From: Pseudoalteromonas sp. S16_S37
GTDB lineage: Bacteria; Pseudomonadota; Gammaproteobacteria; Enterobacterales; Alteromonadaceae
Length of the DNA: 64,000 bases
Assembly: GCF_014694405.1 (NCBI RefSeq)
Contig: NZ_JAAUWV010000001.1
Span: 124,001 to 188,000 of the forward strand
Reading direction: 5' to 3'
How positions within the stretch are numbered: the first letter of the stretch is position 1; the number at the start of each line of letters is the position of its first letter. Shown here piece by piece: positions 39,501-47,154 of this stretch. The notes beneath the pieces are model-generated. The model did no database searches, had not been told where the DNA came from, and was given only the letters and a program-made list of their open reading frames with translations. A program made the position numbers and the translations under genes.

Positions 39501-41156
39501 ACTGTGAGTGAGCCTGCAACTGCGGTTGCGCAAAATGATGTTCAAGAGATTCCTCAAGAGATTCCTCAAGAGATTCCTCAGGAGGTTCCTCAAGAGGTTC
39601 CTCAAGTGCATAACGTTGCGGGTTCTACTTCATTACCTAGCACGGCGCAGCACAAGGTGTTGTCTCAACTTGCCCAAAATGCCAAAACACACGGTGCGTT
39701 TTTACAAGCAATGCGTGCAAGCTATGCGGCAACAGCCACATTGTTGGCCTCTGAACTAGATGAGCAGCAGCTACAAAGTAGTGCCGTGCAGCAGCCAGTA
39801 GAGCCAGTAGACAAAACAGCTGCCGTAAGCAGTGCAGACCGCGCTAAAGCAGTATTACTTGACCCGCGCTACGGACGTTTAGCACCAGAAGTGAAAAACA
39901 TCCCGGTATCGCCTCGCTCAGCTGGTGCGATGTTTAATGAACAGCAACTGCACGAGATCACCGATGGCTTAATTGCCAATGTCTTGGGACCTGATTATGC
40001 AGCCGCGGATCAATACCCTGTACGTACGCGTATGCCGTCATGGCCATACATGTTTGTATCGCGCATTTTGTCATGTACAGCAGAGCGTGGTCAGTTAAAA
40101 CCGTGTGAAGTGCATTGGGAATACGACATCTCGCCTGATGACTGGTATGTCGTAAAAGGGCAGGTGCCATCGTTTGTATCTTTGGAATCGTCTCACGCAA
40201 TGATAGTGGCATTCACACTCATTGGTTGCGACGAAATGTTCCAAGGTCAGCATTCTTATCGTGCCGTGAACAGTGAAACTACCGTTTACGGAGAGTTCCC
40301 CAAACCGCGTGAAATACTGCGTGGTGTGGTACGGATCACCTCATTTAAGAAGATGGGTAACAACGTACTGATTGATTATGAGTACGACTGTTTTGCCAAA
40401 GCGCCAAATGGTACTGAGCGTCATTGCTTTACGCTCGTTGCGGCATCAGGTTTCTTCTATCGTGAAGACCTGCTCAAGCAAAGTGGTAAGAGCATGAACA
40501 ACAAAGGCGTGTTTTTTACTGCTAAGCCACAGCAAAACCCAATTGATGTTAGCAAACTGAGTCAACTGCAAAGCTTTGATAGCACGCAAATTGCGGCGTT
40601 AAATTCGGGCTTACTGTCGCAGTGTTTTGGTGAGGAATATGCAGATAACAATGCCGTTGCACTGTACGGACCTTGTCATCGCATGCTCGATAGGGTGTCT
40701 CAGTTTGAGCCTCGTGGTGGTGCATGGCAGCTAGGACAAATGCTCGGTGAAGTGGATATTTCCACTAACCATTGGGTGTTTAACGCGCACTTTAAAAATG
40801 ACCCCTGTGTGCCAGGTACTTTTACGGTTGAAGGGTGTCAGCAGTTGTTCTCTTTCTATATGTACTACTTGAAGTTACCTCAATTACCAGGGGTTAAGTT
40901 AGTGACTAAGTCTGGACATACCTCATCGGCTAAATTCCGTGGTGAAGTGAAGTACCAAGACGAAACCCTGTTCTATCGTATGACCATCAAAGACATCAGC
41001 GTAAGTGAGTTGGCGGCAAATCAAGCACGCTTAGAGATCACAGCGGTCATTGAGGTGCTTTACGAAGACCGTGTGATTGGCTTATGTGACGACATGTATG
41101 CGTGTTACGAGGGCGACTTGCAGTCGATATTAACAATGAGAGCGCAAACGGTATGA
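36537..41156 (+). CDS. PfaC-like synthase: KS-CLF-DH-DH
   Basis: 1539 residues from ATG 36537 (AAGGTG upstream), overlapping the previous gene by 11 bp. Domains: ketosynthase about 1-450 (Cys200 in DGACSSG, CHATGTP, FGHALTAS); chain-length-factor-like second KS about 460-900, in which the active-site Cys aligns with Glu666 (QSHENS), so it is non-condensing; a Pro/Gln/Glu repeat linker near 1003-1022; then two FabA-like hot-dog dehydratase domains about 1090-1310 and 1340-1530. The second has a canonical-looking HFKNDPCVPG with His1418; the catalytic His of the first is not obvious. Homologues remove water to set double bonds or saturated positions in PUFA synthases. Here it works with the KS-AT-ACP-KR-DH protein on the polyamine chain. 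Confidence 0.92.
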   Translation: MKDKIAIVGLGCIFPEADNPEQLWKVFEQGTDVTSEICEQELGVSPALYKHPEKGTIDKIGYSKNGYVRKSDIELNGFRVAQQTLQQFDKVFQWTLHAAAAALKDAGCSDVEALLSRTGLVLGNINMPTHAAKQLVSQMYHEILTPHIQTLIGREDFAFSKYWQGHDWSFDNLLIGSHNAVVTAQALGLQGPTYTIDGACSSGIYSISLACKHLQAGEADIMLAGATCQADHIYINHGFNVLKAFPDKGEESLPFDKRSGGLKAGEGVGVLALKRYSDAKASGDKIYGVIDAIGLSNDAGAKHMLVPDSKGQQLALSRAYEQASRYPDYVECHATGTPVGDKVELNSIASFFGADRLPKIGANKQNFGHALTASSMVSIFKVLLSMQHDKVPATQKVEDFVGSESGILTINSVVRSAIKWPAQGKGKVAGVNAFGFGGVNGHLVICSEDAIKAVTEAEPEKSPSSLAIVGLSACLPQVKELVELDALIEQGADNFSELPLKRWSGIEQCQSLLEKYNLNEIPTGAFLDNFIFDCQRYKIPPNVAGLHLLSHLSLMPLAEAAFLDAGYERDGQVRNIAVIVAGDDDVNSLRYQARTEMAWQLRDSLAKANIELTEEELKRLETITKDALFPEPTVEGVTGGIGNIVSSRISALLKLNGPAFTLQSHENSIAKAIDVARLLLDAGQVDAVIVGGGSFGGSAEGVMFANQRSPINSAEPGKPLLESKGWKLGEGGGVVVLKPSTAVSEKDRVYATIEALSFVQSVDNGTTFVPDATCIAQAANKALEKAGVDVEQIGLLEVHASGIDAEDEAEKQGLLSVYGDVRKPVTVSNIKQHVGHLHGASYITSLIGTALNLYRRRLPAVPQLSQQQSISEQQQGLVLRHEQQHSDDLCYAAISGMGLDRTYSHMVLKAADKYEEKGLTSLFANLSDEKPKGLFKTIWVAGENTIAETLVNNSTMAQFAPCRERFAPLEINVTEAPKNDVQSSVVTETVSEPATAVAQNDVQEIPQEIPQEIPQEVPQEVPQVHNVAGSTSLPSTAQHKVLSQLAQNAKTHGAFLQAMRASYAATATLLASELDEQQLQSSAVQQPVEPVDKTAAVSSADRAKAVLLDPRYGRLAPEVKNIPVSPRSAGAMFNEQQLHEITDGLIANVLGPDYAAADQYPVRTRMPSWPYMFVSRILSCTAERGQLKPCEVHWEYDISPDDWYVVKGQVPSFVSLESSHAMIVAFTLIGCDEMFQGQHSYRAVNSETTVYGEFPKPREILRGVVRITSFKKMGNNVLIDYEYDCFAKAPNGTERHCFTLVAASGFFYREDLLKQSGKSMNNKGVFFTAKPQQNPIDVSKLSQLQSFDSTQIAALNSGLLSQCFGEEYADNNAVALYGPCHRMLDRVSQFEPRGGAWQLGQMLGEVDISTNHWVFNAHFKNDPCVPGTFTVEGCQQLFSFYMYYLKLPQLPGVKLVTKSGHTSSAKFRGEVKYQDETLFYRMTIKDISVSELAANQARLEITAVIEVLYEDRVIGLCDDMYACYEGDLQSILTMRAQTV
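39543..39602 (+). repeat. 12-bp in-frame tandem repeat (x5) in PfaC-like linker
   Basis: Five adjacent 12-base units CAAGAGATTCCT / CAAGAGGTTCCT encode (Q-E-I/V-P)5 in the linker between the CLF and the dehydratase domains. The first three are identical. It is a probable site of length variation between strains. Confidence 0.92.
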
Positions 41157-44140
41157 CTATGTTAACGCAAATCAAAGAAAATTTAGCCACACTCGACTTG
41201 CCTTTGGCAGTGTGGTCAAAAGAGTCAACACGCACCTTGATGCCACTGAATCAATTGGTGGGGGATCAAATCTCTATCAATGAAGTGGCAGGTACTATCC
41301 CAGCTGTCACACCAAACAGTCTAGGTAGCGAGGCATTTAGAAAAACCTATGGTTTGAAGTATGCCTACATGGGCGGCGCGATGGCCAATGGTATCCACTC
41401 AGCACGCATGGTTGCCGCGTTTGCCAACGCTGGCATGTTAGGCTCATTTGGTGCGGGCGGTTTAACACTTGATCGTATCGCGCAAAGCATTAGTGACATA
41501 AAGCAAGCGGTAGGTGATAAAACGTTTGCGATGAACATGTTGCATAACCCAGCTGATCCTGAATGGGAAATGCAGGTCGTGCAGTTATGTTTAGATAATG
41601 GTGTAAAAGTGGTAGAAGCAGCAGCTTATATTAACTTAACACCGGCATTGGTGTATTTCCGCTTGAAAGGCGTACAGCTTATCAATGGTCAAGTAGTGCC
41701 TGCGCAACGCGTTATCGCGAAAATTTCTCGCCCAGAAGTGGCGAGCAAGTTCTTAGCGCCTGCACCAGATAAAATAGTTGCTAAGTTAGTTGCCAGTGGC
41801 CATTTGACAGAAACTGAAGCCAAGCTTGGTGAGCAGTTAGCAATGGCGGATGACATCACGGTTGAAGCTGACTCGGGTGGTCACACCGATCACGGCTCAT
41901 TAACGTGTATCTTCCCGCAAATGTTGCGTCTGGCGACTCGTTTGCACAAACAATACGGTTATCAGCACGTTGTACGTGTTGGTGCTGCGGGTGGTATCGG
42001 TTGCCCTGAAGCTGTTGCTGCGGCTTATGCGATGGGCGCCGCCTACGTGGTGACAGGGTCAATCAACCAAGCATGTATTGAATCAGGTACTTCTGATCAA
42101 GTACGTGAAATGCTAACAGGGGCTACCACAGCGGATGTTGTGTCGTCACCTTCTGCGGATATGTTTGAGTTAGGTGCACAAGTACAGACTTTGAAAAAAG
42201 GCACTATGTATGGTGTGCGTTCGCAAAAGTTATATCAAATCTATAAGCGTTACGACTCATTAGAGCAAATTCCTGAAGCGGAACAACAGCAGCTTGAAAA
42301 ACAGATGTTCCACAAGCCATTAACACAAATTTGGGATGACACGAAAGCCTTCTTTGCAAGTCGTAACTTGCAGCGCATAGCCGATTCTGCTGAGCAAGAT
42401 CCTAAGCGCAAGATGGCCTTGGTATTCCAATGGTATTTAGGTCAGTCATCTAAGTGGGCTATTACAGGTGATGCGCAGCGTCGCATCGATTACCAAATTT
42501 GGTGTGGCCCAGCAATGGGGTCGAATAATGATTGGTTACAAGACACTCATTTGCACAGCGCACCATCACGCACAGTTGAGAGCGTAGCAAACTATCTACT
42601 TAACTGCGCTGCATATTTAACTCGCGTAAATATTGCAAAAACTCTTTCCGTTTCTGGTATCGAACAATGTCAAGACGGAACCTTCCCAATCCGATTACAA
42701 CAGTTTAGTGAATTTACTGATGCGCAGTCGCAAAAGGAAGAAATTAAGAAAGATTCTATTCAAGGAGAACAAAAGAAAATGAATACAGTAGTAAATCAAA
42801 AATTAGATCTGACCGAATCAAAAGAGTACTTCAAAAAGCTATGGGAAGTGCTTCCAGGTGGCGCACACTATAACTTCGCAGATCCAGAAAGAGCCTTAAT
42901 TGTACCGTTTGTTAAAGGTAAAGGCTCTCGCGTTTGGGATATGGATGGTAATGAACACCTTGATTTATTCTGTAAATTTGGTGCTTTGTTTGTTGGTCAC
43001 AACAACGAACAATACAATCAAATCTTGATCGAAAACATGCAGAAGTTAACTTCTGTTGATACCTTCGACCTTGAGTATGAAGTGTGCCAAAAGTTAATAG
43101 ACAATGTACCTTCAGCTGAGCGAGTTCGTTTCAGTCTAAGTGGTACTGAAGCGGTACAAAATGCGATTCGTCTAGCTCGTGGTTACACTGGCAAGCCGCG
43201 TTTCATTCGCTTCCATGGTCACTACAATGGTAACGCGGATAACGTAATCGGTGGTCGTTACAACCCAGAAACAGCAGATTTCCCAGTACCTGAAATGTTT
43301 AAAGGTGACATGCTAGACACTCTAGGTCGCTTCCCTAATACATTACAAGACCAAACATTTATGTTGCCTTGGAATGAGCCAGAAATCTTAGAGCAGACAT
43401 TAGAGAAATACGGCCATGAGATTGCGGCGGTACTTATGGAGCCAATCTGTATGAATGGCGGCGGTATTTTGCCAAAAGATGGTTATCTTGAGCGTGCAAA
43501 AGCGGCGTGTGAGAAACACAACGTGGTGTTGATTTTTGATGAAGTAATCACAGGTGTTCGTTTTGGTCTAGGCGGCGCACAAAAATTACTAGGTGTTACG
43601 CCGCACATCACAACACTAGGTAAAGCACTAGGTGGTGGCGCAGTACCAATTTCTGCAATCGTAGGCCGTAAAGACATTATGGATTACTACACCAAAGGTA
43701 AGATCATTCATGCGGGTACTTTCAACGGTTATCCTATGGGTCTGGCTGCTATCAAAGCAACATTTGACCTAATTGAGAATGAGCCAGGTTGTTATGACCG
43801 CATGGGTGGTTTAATGTCGCAAATGGCTGATATTTTCGTTAAAGCTGCACACGCTGCAGACATGCCATTGGTGCTACAAGGTATGCCTACTGGTATGGTG
43901 TTCCACTCTCAGAATGAGTTAGTAGACCGCTCTGAAGGTTACACAGCAAAAGTGAAGATGTGTGACATCATCATTCGTGAGATCAGCAAGCGTTACGGTA
44001 TTCAGTTCTCGCCACTATCACGTATGTATTCAAACTTAATGCTTAACCAAGACGATGTATCGTTCTTCGAAGAGCGTATTTATCCTGCAATGGTTAACGC
44101 AAAACAAATCATTGATATCACATTCCCTAAAGGACTCTGA
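41153..44140 (+). CDS. PfaD-like enoyl reductase fused to class III aminotransferase
   Basis: 995 residues from ATG 41153, which overlaps the PfaC-like stop as ATGA; a second ATG follows 6 bases later. The N-terminal part (about 1-525) is a PfaD/2-nitropropane-dioxygenase-type FMN reductase (YAYMGGAMANGIHSA, EADSGGHTDHGS, GAAGGIGCPEA, VVTGSINQ). Residues about 543-995 are a glutamate-1-semialdehyde-type PLP aminotransferase: LSGTEAVQNAIR, FIRFHGHYNGN, LIFDEVITGVRFG, and the PLP lysine in TLGKALGGG (Lys824). The reductase would saturate enoyl intermediates, and the aminotransferase would put amines on keto or aldehyde groups, the defining step for a polyamine product. The linker carries a ribosome-binding-like AAGGAG and an in-frame ATG at 42779, so a free aminotransferase might also be made. 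Confidence 0.93.
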   Translation: MTMLTQIKENLATLDLPLAVWSKESTRTLMPLNQLVGDQISINEVAGTIPAVTPNSLGSEAFRKTYGLKYAYMGGAMANGIHSARMVAAFANAGMLGSFGAGGLTLDRIAQSISDIKQAVGDKTFAMNMLHNPADPEWEMQVVQLCLDNGVKVVEAAAYINLTPALVYFRLKGVQLINGQVVPAQRVIAKISRPEVASKFLAPAPDKIVAKLVASGHLTETEAKLGEQLAMADDITVEADSGGHTDHGSLTCIFPQMLRLATRLHKQYGYQHVVRVGAAGGIGCPEAVAAAYAMGAAYVVTGSINQACIESGTSDQVREMLTGATTADVVSSPSADMFELGAQVQTLKKGTMYGVRSQKLYQIYKRYDSLEQIPEAEQQQLEKQMFHKPLTQIWDDTKAFFASRNLQRIADSAEQDPKRKMALVFQWYLGQSSKWAITGDAQRRIDYQIWCGPAMGSNNDWLQDTHLHSAPSRTVESVANYLLNCAAYLTRVNIAKTLSVSGIEQCQDGTFPIRLQQFSEFTDAQSQKEEIKKDSIQGEQKKMNTVVNQKLDLTESKEYFKKLWEVLPGGAHYNFADPERALIVPFVKGKGSRVWDMDGNEHLDLFCKFGALFVGHNNEQYNQILIENMQKLTSVDTFDLEYEVCQKLIDNVPSAERVRFSLSGTEAVQNAIRLARGYTGKPRFIRFHGHYNGNADNVIGGRYNPETADFPVPEMFKGDMLDTLGRFPNTLQDQTFMLPWNEPEILEQTLEKYGHEIAAVLMEPICMNGGGILPKDGYLERAKAACEKHNVVLIFDEVITGVRFGLGGAQKLLGVTPHITTLGKALGGGAVPISAIVGRKDIMDYYTKGKIIHAGTFNGYPMGLAAIKATFDLIENEPGCYDRMGGLMSQMADIFVKAAHAADMPLVLQGMPTGMVFHSQNELVDRSEGYTAKVKMCDIIIREISKRYGIQFSPLSRMYSNLMLNQDDVSFFEERIYPAMVNAKQIIDITFPKGL
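42762..42781 (+). promoter_or_regulatory. Candidate internal ribosome binding site and start for the aminotransferase domain
   Basis: AAGGAG at 42762-42767 is followed after 11 bases by an in-frame ATG at 42779 (MNTVVNQKLD). This falls exactly at the boundary between the PfaD and aminotransferase domains, after a Lys/Glu-rich linker. It could be a relic of two formerly separate genes or a working internal start. Confidence 0.5.
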
Positions 44141-44145
44141 TAAGC

Positions 44146-44913
44146 ATGATACAACAAATAGCAGTTGTTACAGGTGCTGCTGGTGGGTTTGGTGCGGCGA
44201 TATGCCGCGCCTTACTCGCGTCAAATTATACGGTAGCGGCTGTAGATTTGAATGAAGACAAGTTGGCGTCACTTAAGCATTGGCTAGACGGTGATGAACG
44301 CTTACTGACGTTTGTTATGGATGTGACCGATGTTGATAGCGTGCAGGCGGTTTATGACCAATTAGCGCAACGTGAAAACAGTGCGATTACGGTATTGGTT
44401 AATAATGCTGGGATTTTACATAAGGCATTTTGTCTTAAAAAAGAATCCTTAGCAGCAGCACAGCAAACATTTGATGTGAACCTCACTGGCGCATTTAATT
44501 GCACCACTATTTTTAGCCAAGCCATGGTGAGGCAAAAATACGGTCGGATCATCAATATTGGGTCGGTAGCCGGAATTTGGGGATCGGGTGGCAGTGCAGC
44601 TTACGCTGCGTCGAAAGCGGGTTTAATTAAAGCATCCGAGTCATGGGCTCAGGAGCTGGGACCGATGAATATTTGTGTCACTTGTGTGGCGCCGGGTATT
44701 TGTAAAACTCAGATGTTTAATCAATTTCTTGAAAAAGAAAGCATACCCGATGCTGAAGAAGCTAAGTTTGCACGCCGTACGGTACCCATCGGACGCTTTG
44801 GAACAGCTGAAGACGTATCGGAAGTCGTACAATTTTTAGCAACTTGTAAAACTAACTATCTCAATTCGGCCGTGATCACTGTTGATGGTGGCATGCGAGT
44901 TGGGGCCATGTAG
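44146..44913 (+). CDS. SDR-family ketoreductase (FabG-like)
   Basis: 255 residues. Classical short-chain dehydrogenase: NAD(P) motif TGAAGGFG near 9, NNAG near 86, Ser in IGSVAG, and catalytic YAASK. The start follows AAAGGA, 5 bp after the previous stop. Its place between the aminotransferase and the thioester reductase suggests reduction of a keto group on the chain to a hydroxyl, as with the SDR encoded in fabclavine-type operons. The substrate is inferred from context only. Confidence 0.88.
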   Translation: MIQQIAVVTGAAGGFGAAICRALLASNYTVAAVDLNEDKLASLKHWLDGDERLLTFVMDVTDVDSVQAVYDQLAQRENSAITVLVNNAGILHKAFCLKKESLAAAQQTFDVNLTGAFNCTTIFSQAMVRQKYGRIINIGSVAGIWGSGGSAAYAASKAGLIKASESWAQELGPMNICVTCVAPGICKTQMFNQFLEKESIPDAEEAKFARRTVPIGRFGTAEDVSEVVQFLATCKTNYLNSAVITVDGGMRVGAM

Positions 44914-44954
44914 CGTAAACGCGAAACTCAATGGAACAATTGTAAGGAATTAAC

Positions 44955-46181
44955 ATGAACAATAGCGCAGCGTTTTTACCAGATAATTATCTATTAACTG
45001 GTGCATCAGGCGTATTGGGCGGACGTATTTTAACTGAGTTACTTGCAACAACTAATGCCAAAGTATATTGCATGTCTCGTGAGAAAGACTTAGAAAATGC
45101 ACGTCGTAGAGTATTAGAAATGGTTGAGCTGTATGATCCTCAGGGCGCGGTTAGCGACCAACTATCACGGATCAGCGTTATTTATGGTGACATAGGCAAA
45201 GACCTATTAGGCCTAAGTAATGACGACTACGCGACGTTGACTTCACAAGTTAAAGTGGTCATTCATTGTGCTGCCAAGTTATCTCTTATTGCAGAATATC
45301 CTTCTTTACGCGAAGAAAACGTGGTTGGTACAGAGCGTATAGCTAAGCTATGTATGGAAGCGAACATTCCACTTCTTTACACATCAAGCTTCTCGGTTAT
45401 TGGTTCGAAGTTATACGAGCGTGGTTTTGTCTTAAAAGAAGACCGTGTTGATTATGGTCAAAACTTTAAAGACATGGGTTATGAGCAAACCAAATTTGAA
45501 AGTGAAGTATTGCTTAATGACTTAGCTAAAAAAGGCTTACAAATGGCCATCGTACGCCCAGGTAACATTTGGGGTGATAGCCAAAATGGTCGTTATCCAT
45601 TAACAGGTACCACAGTAAAAGGTATCTACTATGAGATGATAAGAGCGCTAGTTGAGACGGGTTATACCTTCCACTCAACAGATGACTTTGATATAACGCC
45701 AGTAGATTATGTTGCTAAAGCGTCTTTAGAAGTTGTAAAGAACATCAACAGCGTCAGCGGTCAAACGTTCAACTTAGTAAATCCAAATCCACCTACATAC
45801 AATGAGATTATCGATTTGCTGCGTGCCTATGGTTACGAAGTACGTAACGTACCTTGTGATGATTACTTCCAAGCATTACATGAAGACCGTATGTTACTAA
45901 ATGGCAAGCCGTACCACTCAAGCTTCACAGATATTTTGGCATTGGTAAGCGATGATGATAATTTATCAGAGCAAGCTAAATACGATACATCTGGTATCCA
46001 AGCATTGTTAGAAGGCACAGGTGTGAGCTGTCCTAAGCTTGATAGCAAATTAATGTCAACCTTATTAGATCATTGTGTGGCAGCGGGGCTTATTAAAGAA
46101 CCAGCGCAACAACATCCGATAGCTGAGATCAATGAAGAGATCACAGCAAAGGTTTTTATGGAACATTTATACGACGCTTAA
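44955..46181 (+). CDS. Thioester reductase (reductive chain release)
   Basis: 408 residues, ATG with TAAGGAA upstream. It is an extended-SDR/NAD-binding-4 protein of the thioester-reductase type: TGASGVLGG near 15, an HCAAKLSLIAEYP segment, SSFSVIGS, and catalytic Tyr-Lys in GYEQTK, followed by VRPGNIWGD. Stand-alone members take a carrier-bound acyl thioester and release it as an aldehyde using NAD(P)H. With the upstream aminotransferase this would give a terminal primary amine on the polyamine, the nucleophile for the condensation proteins. It stands in the operon position expected from zeamine/fabclavine clusters. Confidence 0.88.
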   Translation: MNNSAAFLPDNYLLTGASGVLGGRILTELLATTNAKVYCMSREKDLENARRRVLEMVELYDPQGAVSDQLSRISVIYGDIGKDLLGLSNDDYATLTSQVKVVIHCAAKLSLIAEYPSLREENVVGTERIAKLCMEANIPLLYTSSFSVIGSKLYERGFVLKEDRVDYGQNFKDMGYEQTKFESEVLLNDLAKKGLQMAIVRPGNIWGDSQNGRYPLTGTTVKGIYYEMIRALVETGYTFHSTDDFDITPVDYVAKASLEVVKNINSVSGQTFNLVNPNPPTYNEIIDLLRAYGYEVRNVPCDDYFQALHEDRMLLNGKPYHSSFTDILALVSDDDNLSEQAKYDTSGIQALLEGTGVSCPKLDSKLMSTLLDHCVAAGLIKEPAQQHPIAEINEEITAKVFMEHLYDA

Positions 46182-46194
46182 GTGGAAGTTAAAT

Positions 46195-46971
46195 ATGAGC
46201 GAAAAATTAAAGATAAGCTTGTTACAGCTAGACTTAGTTTGGCAAGACGCAGCTGCAAACCGCGCCGCGATTGAACAGCAATTAAAAACAGTATCGGATA
46301 GAGACTTAATTGTCTTACCAGAGATGTTTTCAACAGGGTTTGATATGAAGCCTGCGGGTCTTGCTGAGACAATGGATGGCGAAACAGTTAGCTGGCTTAA
46401 ATCTGTTGCAGCACAACAAAACGCAGTTGTGTGTGGCAGTATGATGATGCAAGTGGGTAATGAGTACGTGAACCGCTTTTTGTGGGTAACACCACACGGG
46501 GAAGTGTCTCATTATGACAAACGTCACCTGTTTAAATTTGCCGGTGAAGATGAGCAATACAGTGCAGGTACAGAGCGCGCTATTTTCCAACTTGGTCAGT
46601 GGCGCATTGCACCATTTATTTGCTTTGACTTACGTTTTCCAGTTTGGTCTAGAAACTTAGACTGTCAGTATGATGTTGCCTTGTATGTAGCAAACTGGCC
46701 TAAGGTACGAGCGCCGCAATGGAAGAGCTTGATACCGGCACGAGCAATTGAAAACCAAAGTTATGTAGTAGCGCTTAACCGCGTGGGTGTTGATGGCAAT
46801 GATATCGCGTATAGCGGTGACTCAATGGTCGTTGACCCGCTAGGCGAAACGTTATTGTATGGTGCCAATAAGGAAGTGGTATTAAACATCGAGCTTGATT
46901 TAAATGAGCTACAAGATGTGAGAAGTCGTTTTCCATTCTTGCAAGAGGCAGATGGATTTACCTTTGCTTAA
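46195..46971 (+). CDS. Nitrilase-superfamily amidohydrolase (YafV / omega-amidase type)
   Basis: 258 residues from ATG 46195, 13 bp after the previous stop with GTGGAAG before it; an upstream in-frame ATG at 46132 lies inside the thioester reductase gene. The catalytic Glu-Lys-Cys triad is visible: LPEMFSTGF, HYDKRHLF and ICFDLRFPVW. The sequence is typical of YafV/Nit2-like omega-amidases, which hydrolyse the omega-amides of 2-oxo acids formed when glutamine or asparagine donates the amino group in transamination. In an operon with an aminotransferase this would pull amination forward. An alternative is hydrolysis of an amide in the cluster product. Last gene of the operon. Confidence 0.85.
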   Translation: MSEKLKISLLQLDLVWQDAAANRAAIEQQLKTVSDRDLIVLPEMFSTGFDMKPAGLAETMDGETVSWLKSVAAQQNAVVCGSMMMQVGNEYVNRFLWVTPHGEVSHYDKRHLFKFAGEDEQYSAGTERAIFQLGQWRIAPFICFDLRFPVWSRNLDCQYDVALYVANWPKVRAPQWKSLIPARAIENQSYVVALNRVGVDGNDIAYSGDSMVVDPLGETLLYGANKEVVLNIELDLNELQDVRSRFPFLQEADGFTFA

Positions 46972-46976
46972 GCAAT

Positions 46977-47002
46977 AAAACGCCCATTATGGGCGTTTTT
47001 TT
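46977..47002 (+). terminator. Intrinsic terminator of the polyamine operon
   Basis: AACGCCC-ATTAT-GGGCGTT stem-loop followed by a run of T residues, just after the nitrilase stop. Confidence 0.92.
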
Positions 47003-47154
47003 CAAGTTTACAGTGCTAAGCGAATGGTTTGAGTCGTCACGTCTTTACCAACCCTTACTAAATTTATCTGCTATTTGTGGTACAAGTATTTTATTGTGCA
47101 AACCAGTGATTGATGCTGAGTATGTTTGCAACCTTTGTTTTAATTTAAGGATAA

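Noticed and set aside
39543-39602. CRISPR-like repeat
   Set aside because: Units are 12 bases with no spacers and encode an in-frame Q-E-I/V-P linker.
29816-44140. Ordinary EPA/DHA polyunsaturated fatty acid synthase (pfaABCD)
   Set aside because: Only one ACP in the PfaA-like protein, no PfaB acyltransferase, an aminotransferase fused to the PfaD part, and thioester reductase plus condensation proteins nearby all point to a polyamine product.
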